NCBI RefSeq assembly: GCF_030296775.1 | Contig: NZ_AP027742.1 | Location: forward strand, 2,356,001-2,420,000 | DNA length: 64,000 bases | DNA from: Claveliimonas bilis | GTDB lineage: Bacteria > Bacillota > Clostridia > Lachnospirales > Lachnospiraceae | Direction of reading: 5' to 3' | Part shown: positions 23,640-33,222 of the stretch, in pieces | Layout: each line of letters starts with the position of its first letter | Numbering within the stretch: position 1 is the first letter of the stretch | Translations under genes and position numbers: made by a program | The notes under the pieces: generated by a model | The model's input: only the letters and a program-made list of their open reading frames with translations | Databases searched by the model: none | Told to the model about the DNA's origin: nothing

Positions 23640-25268
23640 CTATGCTATCTCATTATATTTCTGTGCAATATTCAGCGCATGATCTCCGATTCGCTCAAAA
23701 TCTGTAAGGATTTCGGAATAGATAATACCTGTATCTGCCTGGCAGGTTCCTTTCTGCATGCGGTTTACCTGTTTGTCACGGTATTCATCCCTCATATCGT
23801 CAATCCTCTGCTCATTCTGTGCTGTGCGCTCCAGAATCTTTTCCTTCTCTCCCCGCGTAAATCCTTCCAGTGTATCGATCGTTTTCAGACACATGTCACG
23901 CATCGCCCGCACTTCGGAAAGCGCTTCCTCGGAGAAAGTCTGTTTCCACTTTTTCAGATTAGATGCATATCCCGCAATATTCATCGCATGATCGCCAATT
24001 CGTTCCAGATTGCCCACTACAGTATAGTAGCCGTTGATATTTACCAAATCCTGACTGCCGGCCTCTGTAGACATTACATGGACAATATAACGGGATATCT
24101 CCACATTGAGGTAGTCAATGTATTCTTCCCTCTCATCAATCTCTTCCCGCTTCTCAACATCATTGTTTAAGAGGGCATCAAAACTCTCCTCTACATTTTT
24201 ACGGACCATACCTGTCATACGGTCAACTTCCTTCTCAACCTGTGTCTGTACAATTGCTGCATGTCCCACCTGATAATTGGTCTCAAAGGGAACAATATAT
24301 TTGAGACGTTTGACTTCCTCCTTCTCTTTTTCGCTCTCCGGAAGGATTTTCTCTGCCAGCTTCGCCATATAAGTTCCGAATGGCAGAAGGAGCAGTGTCG
24401 TCACAATATTAAACGTCGTATGCACATTGGCGATCTGTGCAGCCGGGTTACCCGGTGCTGTCTGTGCCATCAAAGATGTGAATGGTGTCACTATACAAAT
24501 AATTGTAAATAAAACAGAACCGATAATATTGAACATTAAATGAATGATCGTGGTTCTCTTCGCGTTCGTCTTTGTTCCGATAGACGCCAGAACCGCTGTA
24601 ATACATGTTCCTATATTCTGTCCAAACAGAATATATACCGCACTGGAAAGAGGAACAAGTCCAGCTGTAGCAAGCGCCTGCAGAATACCTACTGACGCGG
24701 AAGAGGACTGGATGATCGCGGTAAAAATCGCACCCATTGCAATTCCTGCCAGCGGATTCTGGAAGGTTGTCATAAAGTTAATGAACACTTCCGAGCTCTG
24801 GAGAGGAACCATAGCAGCCCCCATCATATCCATACCGATGAAGAGCACACCGAATCCGGCGATCACTTCACTGATATGTCTTACTTTTTCTTTTTTCACA
24901 AACATGATGCACGCCACGCCGACAAATGCAAAAAACGGCGCCATAGCCCCTACATCGAGAGCGATCAGCTGTCCGGTAATGGTTGTACCGATATTGGCTC
25001 CCATAATTACCCATACAGCCTGTCTAAGAGTCATAAGTCCTGAATTTACAAATCCCACAACCATGACTGTGGTTGCTGAAGACGACTGAATAACTGCGGT
25101 AATGATCGCACCTGCAATAACACCTTTGATCCGGTTAGAAGTAAGTTTTTCCAGGATTGTCTTCATTTTGTTTCCTGCCGCTGTTTCCAGACCGGTACTC
25201 ATCATCTGCATACCGTACAGGAAAAGTGCAAGTCCCCCTAGCAACTGCAAAACTTCTGTGATTCCCAT
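23640..25268 (-). CDS. Na/Pi cotransporter family protein with PhoU-like domain
   Basis: 542-residue protein. The N-terminal ~310 residues hold two inverted Na/Pi repeats, each with the QSSSA signature (QSSSATTVMVVGF and QSSSASVGIL). The C-terminal ~200 residues are a PhoU-like helical domain (repeated ERIGDHAMNIA and ERIGDHALNIA). It moves phosphate with sodium, or regulates phosphate flux, at the membrane. ATG 25268 (MGITEV) has AAAGGATGG 8 bases upstream; the ATG at 25280 overlaps that site and is less likely. Confidence 0.92.
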   Translation of the reverse strand: MGITEVLQLLGGLALFLYGMQMMSTGLETAAGNKMKTILEKLTSNRIKGVIAGAIITAVIQSSSATTVMVVGFVNSGLMTLRQAVWVIMGANIGTTITGQLIALDVGAMAPFFAFVGVACIMFVKKEKVRHISEVIAGFGVLFIGMDMMGAAMVPLQSSEVFINFMTTFQNPLAGIAMGAIFTAIIQSSSASVGILQALATAGLVPLSSAVYILFGQNIGTCITAVLASIGTKTNAKRTTIIHLMFNIIGSVLFTIICIVTPFTSLMAQTAPGNPAAQIANVHTTFNIVTTLLLLPFGTYMAKLAEKILPESEKEKEEVKRLKYIVPFETNYQVGHAAIVQTQVEKEVDRMTGMVRKNVEESFDALLNNDVEKREEIDEREEYIDYLNVEISRYIVHVMSTEAGSQDLVNINGYYTVVGNLERIGDHAMNIAGYASNLKKWKQTFSEEALSEVRAMRDMCLKTIDTLEGFTRGEKEKILERTAQNEQRIDDMRDEYRDKQVNRMQKGTCQADTGIIYSEILTDFERIGDHALNIAQKYNEIA

Positions 25269-25311
25269 AATTTTTTCCATCCTTTGTATGATTGTTTTTA
25301 TTTTTTACCTT

Positions 25312-26244
25312 TTAGATAAGCTCTTCATAAAAGAGCAGCATCAAAGGCATAGTAACAATACAGAAAATTACAGACATAACATTTATTACACTGGCATATA
25401 TGGCATCTCTGTCATGTATCTGCGCAAGCTGCGTCACCATAACCGCTGCCGGAGCGCTGGCTGCCAGTATGACGATCATCAGGATATATTCAGCATCCGG
25501 ATGAAGATTTCGGATTCCACTGCATGCAAAAATCAGTATAATGATCATCGGAAAGAAAATCAGCCGTAAAAAGCAGATAAAATATGGCCTTTTCTGGCAA
25601 AATACCCATTTCAAATCTACATTTCCAATGATCATTCCCACAACCATCATGCTTGCAGGTCCTATCATATCCCCAAATCCACTGATACACTCATTTACGA
25701 TCACAGGCAGGCGTATTTTCGTAAGGAACAAAAACAGTCCTGTTATAATCGCAATGATATTCGGATTCAGTAATATTTTCCTGTAATTCATCTCCAGTCC
25801 CTGACAGATCACTGACTGCCCATGGGTCCAGATAAGTATCGTCTGTACGATCATAAATGCAGTTGTGTAAAATACCCACTCTGCTCCAAGTACTGCTCCC
25901 ACCAGGGGAACGATCAGATTTCCGGAGTTACTGTATTCCACTGAAGCTTTCTCAATCCCATTCAAATGGAACGGTTTCGATAGAAGCTTCCCTCCACCGA
26001 TCAAAATAATATGCACCAGTATCGAAGCCCCTCCGGCCAGAAGGAGCCCCTTGACCTTATCTGCAGTAAAATCGATCTGAAATGCATCAATGATCACACA
26101 AGGAGAACAGATATACACTACCAGATTTGAAATGATCCGGCTTTCATATTCTCTGAATTTTCCGGATTTCACGGCCAGATAACCTACCAGCCCCATCAAA
26201 AAGAGCGCTGCGATCTGCTCCGCCAGCAGTATACTTAATTCCAT
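25312..26244 (-). CDS. AEC (auxin efflux carrier) family transporter
   Basis: 310-residue membrane protein with about ten helices in two five-helix halves. Typical features are the N-terminal LFLMGLVGYLAVKSG, NLVVYICSPCVI and the central broken helix with GNVDLKW. In bacteria these carriers move organic acids such as malate or malonate, or small amino acids. The substrate is not readable. It stands 44 bases upstream of the Na/Pi gene on the same strand. Confidence 0.88.
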   Translation of the reverse strand: MELSILLAEQIAALFLMGLVGYLAVKSGKFREYESRIISNLVVYICSPCVIIDAFQIDFTADKVKGLLLAGGASILVHIILIGGGKLLSKPFHLNGIEKASVEYSNSGNLIVPLVGAVLGAEWVFYTTAFMIVQTILIWTHGQSVICQGLEMNYRKILLNPNIIAIITGLFLFLTKIRLPVIVNECISGFGDMIGPASMMVVGMIIGNVDLKWVFCQKRPYFICFLRLIFFPMIIILIFACSGIRNLHPDAEYILMIVILAASAPAAVMVTQLAQIHDRDAIYASVINVMSVIFCIVTMPLMLLFYEELI

Positions 26245-26275
26245 TGTTCTCTCATCCCATCTTTTCCTCGCCCGT

Positions 26276-27871
26276 CTAACGGATAGCCGTTACCGTATTG
26301 GCAGGAGTATCTTCTTTATACTCCATTGTAATTGTCTGTCCTTCTTCATATCGAATGATGTCGATATGATCCACTACCGATACATCAAAAATCTGGTCTG
26401 AACTGTCAAGCATAATATAGTAGTGAGAATTTCCATCCACGACACCTTGAGCAATTTTCGTAATCTTGCCGCTTATGCTCTTTTCCTGCCGGGTATCCTC
26501 TTCTTCTTTTGTAATTCCATTTTTCACAAGGAGATTTCTGTAGCTTTCCTCACATTCATTTACACTGTCTCCCACTGCCACAATCTGATATTTCTGAATA
26601 TTGACAAGGGCATATTTTTTTACCAGCCCGGCATCATCTTTCAGTGCGATAAAATATGTCGGTTCATCTGCCACATTAAGCAGCATCGGAAAAGTGGCCG
26701 TGTATTTCAGATTCTGCACCTGCCCTTCGGCAGACGCCATGGCCGCTGCCTCTGTTGCACCTTCCACTTCATAGTACCTTGTTTCCATTGTCCTCTGGTT
26801 TGCCAGAACGAATCCTACATTGGACTGATCTCCATTTACTGAGGTCACGCCGGTATACATCCACACATCATCATCCAGAGCCAGATAATTATATCCTTCT
26901 GTAGCCCGCAGACAATCCCTCTGCCCTAAAATACTATTGAAGAATCCATGCTTCAACGTACCGTAATAATTGAACAGTTCCACCAGAAGATCTGCGGAAT
27001 AGGCACGGTCAATCCACTGTGGCGCATCTTCCACATCATAGGTTGTCGTTTCCCCTGTAATTGCATTACAGAGTACGACCTTTCCTACTGTTTCTCCTCC
27101 AAATAATCCAATATTAAATTTTTTCACCGGAGCGATCCAATATGGAACTCCTTCATCATCAATTTCAAAGCTCAGTTCCCCGTAAATATAGGTCGGATGA
27201 GCAAACCTCAAATGACGGTATATATTCCTGTTAAAGTATTCGCTTGTGGAATATTTGATACCTTCCTCCAATTTAACCAGCTCTGTATTTTGATTCGTCA
27301 TATCGATCATGATATAGGCCGGTATTCCTTCCGACTGATTTGTCAGCCACTTAATGGGACTTGCATATTTCAGAGGAGATACCCTCACCGGTCTGTCCTG
27401 GTAGTTGATCTGACTGTAGATATTATCTGCCTCAAACTGTGATACCATGTCCACCATGCTTCCCATTTTTCTGTCGCCGAGAATTTCAGCAGAATCCTTA
27501 TCAAGAAGCGGTATTTTGTCAAAAGAAACTTCTTCGATATCTTTTGTAAATTCTCGTTCCTCTACCTTTAAAAGACTTTGATATTTTTTCGCATTAATAA
27601 TAGGTGAGGACAGGAGTGTCCCTGCCAGATAAACCACTCCGATAATCAGGATCAAAATCCCGAAAATTTTCATGACTCTGGACTGCTTCAGTTCTGTTCT
27701 TCCCAACCGTTTTCTTACTGCATAGGCAACTGCAAGCACAGCAAGAAGGAACAGCGCAAAAAACCAGACGTCCGACGAGTGGATATTAATTGCCGGGAGC
27801 GCTACATAATAGTAGATTCCTGCAAGGATCAGGACAATCATCCCCAGCAATACTTTTCTGCTTGTTTTCAT
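26276..27871 (-). CDS. unknown membrane protein with large soluble domain
   Basis: 531 residues. Three hydrophobic segments occur within the first ~95 residues (8-28, 36-52, 70-90), followed by a ~430-residue hydrophilic domain that should face outside. The end (SISGKITKIAQ... ITMEYKEDTPANTVTAIR) looks like a small beta-barrel or OB-like fold. I recognise no catalytic motif. It sits 22 bases downstream of trkH and upstream of the AEC gene, so co-transcription with the potassium uptake genes is likely. Function unknown. Confidence 0.7.
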   Translation of the reverse strand: MKTSRKVLLGMIVLILAGIYYYVALPAINIHSSDVWFFALFLLAVLAVAYAVRKRLGRTELKQSRVMKIFGILILIIGVVYLAGTLLSSPIINAKKYQSLLKVEEREFTKDIEEVSFDKIPLLDKDSAEILGDRKMGSMVDMVSQFEADNIYSQINYQDRPVRVSPLKYASPIKWLTNQSEGIPAYIMIDMTNQNTELVKLEEGIKYSTSEYFNRNIYRHLRFAHPTYIYGELSFEIDDEGVPYWIAPVKKFNIGLFGGETVGKVVLCNAITGETTTYDVEDAPQWIDRAYSADLLVELFNYYGTLKHGFFNSILGQRDCLRATEGYNYLALDDDVWMYTGVTSVNGDQSNVGFVLANQRTMETRYYEVEGATEAAAMASAEGQVQNLKYTATFPMLLNVADEPTYFIALKDDAGLVKKYALVNIQKYQIVAVGDSVNECEESYRNLLVKNGITKEEEDTRQEKSISGKITKIAQGVVDGNSHYYIMLDSSDQIFDVSVVDHIDIIRYEEGQTITMEYKEDTPANTVTAIR

Positions 27872-27893
27872 AATTCCTCCTTTTTATGGAGTC

Positions 27894-29336
27894 TTAAAAT
27901 TTTTTTCTCCATACATAAGAGAATAACATTAAAAACGGGAAGATTTCAAGCCTTCCGGCCAACATATCTAAACAAAACACAAATTTTGCCAGAAGTGAAT
28001 AGTCTGCAAAACTTCCCACCGGCCCGGTCATACCAAGGCCGGGGCCAACATTACCCAGCGCTGTGATCACCGAACCGACTGTCGTTTCAAAATCAAAATT
28101 ATCCAGTGAAACAATCAAAACTGATACGATCGCAAGGGTAATATAGGCAAGCAGATATACATAGACATTTCTTATTGTATCCTCGCCCAGCTTCTTTTTA
28201 TTCAGCTTTACTACATTTACTGACTTAGGGTGCAGCATCTGTTTGATTTCTTTATAAATACTTTTCAGGGAGATCAAAAGTCTTGATACTTTGATTCCGC
28301 CTCCTGTGGAAGACGCACAGGCTCCAATGATCATCAGTGCTACAAGCACACATCTGGAAAACTCCGGCCACAGCATATAATCTGCTGTAGCGTATCCGGT
28401 AGTGGTAATGATCGATGCTACCTGAAATGCCGAATAGCGGAATGCTTCGGCCACAGACCCGTATATCGGATAAATATTGATCATTATCATTACGACCGCA
28501 CCTGATATGATGAGCAGATATGCCCGTAATTCTTCATTTTTAAATACCAGTTTAAATTCACGGACCGCCAGGAAAAAGTACAGGTTAAAGTTGATCCCGA
28601 ACAGAATCATAAATACACTGATCACTCCATCCAGATAGGCGCTGTCGAAATGCCCCACACTGTCTGCATAATTGGAAAATCCGCCTGTCCCCGCTGTCCC
28701 AAATGCATGGATCAGAGAATCAAAAAGATTCATTCCTCCCAAAAGCAGAAGAACAACCTGGATCGCCGTCAAAATAAAATACATTCCGTAAAGGATCTGC
28801 GCTGTTGTCCGTGATTTTGGAACCAGTTTATCTTTCTCTGGCCCTGGTACTTCCGCGCGCATCAGATGAATGGAACTTTGCTTGTCCAGGTTCGTCAGCA
28901 CCATAACAAAAACGAGCACACCCATTCCGCCTACCCAGTGTGTCAGACTTCTCCAGAAAGTCATACACTGCGGAAGCACTTCCACGTTCTTCAGAATCGT
29001 AGATCCTGTCGTGGTAAATCCGGATACGGTTTCAAAAAATGCATCCATATAATTCGGGATCGATCCGGAAAGGAAAAAAGGAAGTGCTCCAAAAAGCGAC
29101 CACAAGATCCAGGCTGATGAAACGATCAGCAGGCCGTCTTTTCCGTAAAGCATCGTATTTTCCGGTTTCTTCCTTCCTGTCAGCAGGAAAATAACTGCCA
29201 GCACCGCGGCCGTAATAACAAAATAAACCGCACATTTTTCCTGATAGATCAATCCTACAAGCGCCGGGATCAGAAGGAGAAGCCCCTCCACTCCCATCAT
29301 TTTACCGAGAATATGTAAAATCATCTTCCTGTTCAT
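27894..29336 (-). CDS. trkH: TrkH family potassium uptake protein
   Basis: 480-residue potassium channel subunit with four M1-P-M2 repeats. Selectivity segments are visible (TVSGFTTTGST, GTAGTGGFS, TTTGYATADY, TALGNVGPGLG). It imports K+ at the membrane and is gated by the TrkA ring encoded just upstream (13-base gap). Length is normal. Confidence 0.93.
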   Translation of the reverse strand: MNRKMILHILGKMMGVEGLLLLIPALVGLIYQEKCAVYFVITAAVLAVIFLLTGRKKPENTMLYGKDGLLIVSSAWILWSLFGALPFFLSGSIPNYMDAFFETVSGFTTTGSTILKNVEVLPQCMTFWRSLTHWVGGMGVLVFVMVLTNLDKQSSIHLMRAEVPGPEKDKLVPKSRTTAQILYGMYFILTAIQVVLLLLGGMNLFDSLIHAFGTAGTGGFSNYADSVGHFDSAYLDGVISVFMILFGINFNLYFFLAVREFKLVFKNEELRAYLLIISGAVVMIMINIYPIYGSVAEAFRYSAFQVASIITTTGYATADYMLWPEFSRCVLVALMIIGACASSTGGGIKVSRLLISLKSIYKEIKQMLHPKSVNVVKLNKKKLGEDTIRNVYVYLLAYITLAIVSVLIVSLDNFDFETTVGSVITALGNVGPGLGMTGPVGSFADYSLLAKFVFCLDMLAGRLEIFPFLMLFSYVWRKKF

Positions 29337-29349
29337 TTTTTGTTTCCCT

Positions 29350-30711
29350 CTATTTCTCCAGCATATCCTTCAGGTCATTGACTCCCCGCTCTGTTGTTAC
29401 GATTACAACGCTGTCCCCGACTTCAATATGATCATCACCATTGGGAATCCGGATTTTTCCCTTTCTCCCGATGCAGGCAATAAGATAGTTTTTCTTTGTC
29501 TTCAGATCTTTCAGAGGGATGTTGGTGTATTCACATTCCTTCCGGATAATAAATTCCAATGCTTCAACTTTACCGTTTACCAGTCGGTACAGAGCTTCCA
29601 CGTTGGCACTTTTTAAGGATTTACGCCTTGCCCTCACATAGCTTAGAATCACATCGGCAGTTGCACTCTTTGCCGACACAATACTGTCAATTCCCAGTCC
29701 TTCCACCATCTGTGCCCTGGAATCCTCATTAACCTTAGCAACGATCTTCGGCACATTTTTTGTTTTCGCAAACAGCGCCATGATAATATTTTCTTCATCC
29801 ATTCCTGTCAGAGCCACAAGGGCATCAGCATGCTCAATCCCCTCTTCGATCAAAAGGTCGTGATTTGTAGCATCTCCATGGATGATCGTTGCGTCCGGCA
29901 GCATTTCACAGAGCTTTTCACATTTATTATAATCCTTCTCGATGATCTTTACATTCATTCTGTCTGATCCGAGCTGGCTTGCCAGATAATAGCTTACGCT
30001 GCCGCCTCCGCAGATCAGCACATTTTTTACTTTTCCGCTTCTCTTTCCCAGGGCATTAAAAAATGACTCCAGCTCCTTATGGGTAGCAGCCATATGGATC
30101 TTATCCCCTTCTCTTAACACTGTTTCTCCATCCGGAATAAATACATCATTTCCACGCTTTACTGCACATACCAGTATCTTGATCTGATATCTCCGGTAAA
30201 TCTCTGCCAATGAAAGATCTTTCAGGCGGCTCTCAGCACGAATGGGAAATTCCACCAACTCCACCCGGCCTTTTACAAAAGTTTCCACCTTGCTGGTATC
30301 CGGAAAAAGAAGTACTCTTGCAATCTCATGAGAAACTGCAAGTTCCGGATTTACAGCCATACTAAGATGCAGATCCTCTTTGAGCAACCCGATCTGTTTA
30401 TAATAGATGGGATTCCTTACTCTGGCAATCGTATGCTTTGCCCCCAAACGCTTGGCAAGGAGACAGCTTAGCATATTCAACTCGTCTGTAGATGCACAGG
30501 CAATCACCAGATCGGCATGTGGAACGTCCGCTTCCTTCTGAACTTCAACATTTGCGCCGTCTCCTGTAATACAGAATATATCCATGCGATTCAGCGCTTC
30601 CTTCAGTCTGCCTTCATTCTGGTCGATCAACACAATATCATAATCCTCTTCGGAAAGCTGGGCAGTCAGTTTATGGCCTACCTTTCCATCTCCAATGATA
30701 ACTATCTTCAC
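29350..30711 (-). CDS. trkA: Trk system potassium transport regulator TrkA
   Basis: 453-residue cytoplasmic protein with two tandem RCK units, each having a Rossmann NAD-binding half (GDGKVGHKLTAQL at the N-terminus, CGGGSVSYYLASQL near 235) and a C-terminal RCK_C half. It binds nucleotides and gates the TrkH pore. It is the first gene of the trkA-trkH-unknown operon. Confidence 0.94.
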   Translation of the reverse strand: MKIVIIGDGKVGHKLTAQLSEEDYDIVLIDQNEGRLKEALNRMDIFCITGDGANVEVQKEADVPHADLVIACASTDELNMLSCLLAKRLGAKHTIARVRNPIYYKQIGLLKEDLHLSMAVNPELAVSHEIARVLLFPDTSKVETFVKGRVELVEFPIRAESRLKDLSLAEIYRRYQIKILVCAVKRGNDVFIPDGETVLREGDKIHMAATHKELESFFNALGKRSGKVKNVLICGGGSVSYYLASQLGSDRMNVKIIEKDYNKCEKLCEMLPDATIIHGDATNHDLLIEEGIEHADALVALTGMDEENIIMALFAKTKNVPKIVAKVNEDSRAQMVEGLGIDSIVSAKSATADVILSYVRARRKSLKSANVEALYRLVNGKVEALEFIIRKECEYTNIPLKDLKTKKNYLIACIGRKGKIRIPNGDDHIEVGDSVVIVTTERGVNDLKDMLEK

Positions 30712-30810
30712 CGTTTTTCCCTCTTTTTTATGTAGTTTTTCTATAGGTTTTTTCTTGCCCTGATATTATGGCAAGTGGATTATAGCACTTTTAGTATTAT
30801 ACTGCAATAG

Positions 30811-30858
30811 AAAAAAGAGACATTCCAGGAAAGGAATTTCCTCCCTGAAATATCTCTT
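30811..30858 (-). terminator. terminator of the EF-G-like gene
   Basis: AAGAGATATTTCAGG pairs with CCTGGAATGTCTCTT (one mismatch), followed by TTTTTT on the minus strand. Confidence 0.8.
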
Positions 30859-30881
30859 AAATCACTTTGTTTTAGGTTATC

Positions 30882-32960
30882 TTATGCCTCTTCTGCAGCT
30901 CTCTTTGCAATCTCTGCTTCCTGTACATCAGACGGGGCCTGCTCATAGCGGGCAAATTCATACTCATACGTACCGCGTCCGCCTGTCATGGAACGAAGAT
31001 TTGTACAATATCCGAACAGACCTGTCATCGGCACATCTGCTTCAACTACCTGATAACCGCCGCTTACCGGGTTCATACCAAGCACACGGCCTCTTCTCTT
31101 ATTCAGATCACCCATAATATCTCCGGTATACTCATCCGGGACTGTGACCTTCACAGAAGCGATCGGCTCAAGCAGAACGGGGCCTGCCTCCATGAAACCT
31201 TTCTTAAATGCCTGGATCGTTGCTGTCTTGAACGCCATTTCTGAAGAATCTACAGGATGGTAAGATCCGTCATAGAGAACTGCCTTCACGCCTACAACAG
31301 GATATCCTGCCAGAGGTCCTTTCAGGACAGATTCCTGCAGTCCCTTCTCTACTGCCGGGAAGTAGTTCTTCGGAACAGCGCCTCCAACTACTTCTTCTTC
31401 AAATACATAAGGAGTCTCCAGATCGCCGGACGGCTCAAAACGCATTTTAACATGTCCATACTGTCCGTGTCCTCCGGACTGTTTCTTATACTTTGTATCA
31501 ACATCGGATTTTTTACGGATAGTTTCCCGGAAAGCAACCTTCGGCGTCTCCAGAGTAATCTCGCATTTATACCTTGCAAGGAGCTTGCTTGCAACTACCT
31601 CCAGGTGCTGATCTCCCATACCATAGATCAGGCTCTGCCGGTTTTCGCTGTCATTGACTGCGCGAAGCGTAACATCCTCTGCCATCATTTTCTGCAGCGC
31701 CTGTGATACTTTGTCCTCGTCGCCTTTATTTTTCACTACATACTTCATATATGTATATGGTTTGGAATAATCTGTCTTTCCGTATACGATCTGACTGGAT
31801 TTCGCGGACAGTGTATCCCCGGTCTTTGTGCTGGAAAGCTTTGCGATGGCGCCGATGTCTCCGGCAAACATCTCGCTTACCTCAACCGGCTTGTTTCCGC
31901 ACATTGTATAGATCTTTCCAAGTTTTTCCTCTGTCTCTGAAGTAGTATTGTAGAGAACATCATCTCCCTTCAGAACGCCGGAGCATACTTTAACGAAGGA
32001 ATATTTACCGATAAACGGATCCACCATTGTTTTAAATACATACGCGCTCTTTGCTGCGGAAAAATTGTAGTCTGCTTCAAAGATCTCATTTGTTGTTTTG
32101 TTGAGTCCCGCACATTTTCTGCAGTCCGGGCTTGGGAAGAAACGAACAATATCAGAAAGGAGGTTGGCAACTCCCTGTGCCTGAATATTGGATCCCATTG
32201 CCACCGGAACAATATCGCCGTCCATAACCTCAGTACGCATTGCCGCCCTGATTTCTTCTATTGAAAATTCTTCTCCGGCAAAATACCGTTCCATAAATTC
32301 TTCACTTGTCTCTGCTACTGCTTCAAGAAGTTTTTCCCTGTAGATTTCCAGGTTTGGTTTACAGTAATCCGGAATCTCGCACTCTTCTCTCTGGCCGATG
32401 CCTGTATAACGTCTTCCTGCATTCTTGATAACATTTACATAGCCTACTAACTTTTCATTTTCGCGGATCGGCTGAAAATGAGGCGCGATCACCTTTCCAT
32501 ACCGGTCTGTCAGCTGCTGTACCACTTCACGGAAGCTGGCATCATCCACATCCATCTCTGTCACATAAACCATGCGGGGCAGATTGTATTTATCGCAGAG
32601 TGCCCAGGCCTTCTCCGTTCCTACCTCTACACCTGCTTTTCCGGAAACAACAATAACTGCGGCGTCAGCTGCACTGACCGCTTCCTCCACTTCTCCGACA
32701 AAGTCGAAATATCCCGGCGTATCCAGAATATTGATCTTTGCTTTTTCCCACTCGATGGGTACCAGTGTTGTGCTGATAGAAAATCCCCGCTTCTGTTCCT
32801 CTTTATCAAAATCACTGATCGTATTGCCGTCGGCTACCTTTCCCATACGGCTGGTGGCTCCCGATACGTAAGCCATTGCCTCAACAAGGCTTGTCTTTCC
32901 GCATCCTCCGTGTCCCAAAAGAACCACGTTCCTGATTTCGTCCGTTCTGTAAACCTTCAT
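30882..32960 (-). CDS. elongation factor G-like translational GTPase (EF-G paralog)
   Basis: 692-residue protein with the five-domain plan of EF-G. G1 GHGGCGKTS, G3 DTPGYFDF and the domain IV loop region are present. G4 is altered: where EF-G has NKMD this protein has TEMD (RMVYVTEMDVDD, about residues 130-141), so guanine recognition may differ. It has the size and character of the EF-G2/FusB-like paralogs of Clostridia rather than the str-operon fusA, and no ribosomal protein genes are nearby. It probably acts on the ribosome, but a housekeeping translocase role is not shown. Monocistronic. Confidence 0.88.
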   Translation of the reverse strand: MKVYRTDEIRNVVLLGHGGCGKTSLVEAMAYVSGATSRMGKVADGNTISDFDKEEQKRGFSISTTLVPIEWEKAKINILDTPGYFDFVGEVEEAVSAADAAVIVVSGKAGVEVGTEKAWALCDKYNLPRMVYVTEMDVDDASFREVVQQLTDRYGKVIAPHFQPIRENEKLVGYVNVIKNAGRRYTGIGQREECEIPDYCKPNLEIYREKLLEAVAETSEEFMERYFAGEEFSIEEIRAAMRTEVMDGDIVPVAMGSNIQAQGVANLLSDIVRFFPSPDCRKCAGLNKTTNEIFEADYNFSAAKSAYVFKTMVDPFIGKYSFVKVCSGVLKGDDVLYNTTSETEEKLGKIYTMCGNKPVEVSEMFAGDIGAIAKLSSTKTGDTLSAKSSQIVYGKTDYSKPYTYMKYVVKNKGDEDKVSQALQKMMAEDVTLRAVNDSENRQSLIYGMGDQHLEVVASKLLARYKCEITLETPKVAFRETIRKKSDVDTKYKKQSGGHGQYGHVKMRFEPSGDLETPYVFEEEVVGGAVPKNYFPAVEKGLQESVLKGPLAGYPVVGVKAVLYDGSYHPVDSSEMAFKTATIQAFKKGFMEAGPVLLEPIASVKVTVPDEYTGDIMGDLNKRRGRVLGMNPVSGGYQVVEADVPMTGLFGYCTNLRSMTGGRGTYEYEFARYEQAPSDVQEAEIAKRAAEEA

Positions 32961-33128
32961 ATGGCTGCCTCCTTGTTTTGTAAAATCTCATGGGTATATT
33001 GTACTAAAAAAAAACTGTTTTTACAACTATTTCATGCACATTTTACAAAATACTGCCTGGTATTAATATACAATTCTGTCTTGAGGAAATTTTTTTCCAT
33101 TCAGTCAGATTTAAATATCACCTGGTCT

Positions 33129-33157
33129 TTGACAAGCCCCGGCGGACATAGTAAAAT
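33129..33157 (+). promoter_or_regulatory. promoter of the tyrA-aroA operon
   Basis: TTGACA (33129-33134), 17 bases, TAAAAT (33152-33157), about 65 bases upstream of tyrA. No attenuator leader is visible. Confidence 0.7.
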
Positions 33158-33222
33158 TTAACTAATTGTGATGAAAGATCATTTCATCTGACTACAGCTA
33201 TCAGAGAGGACTTTAGCAATTT

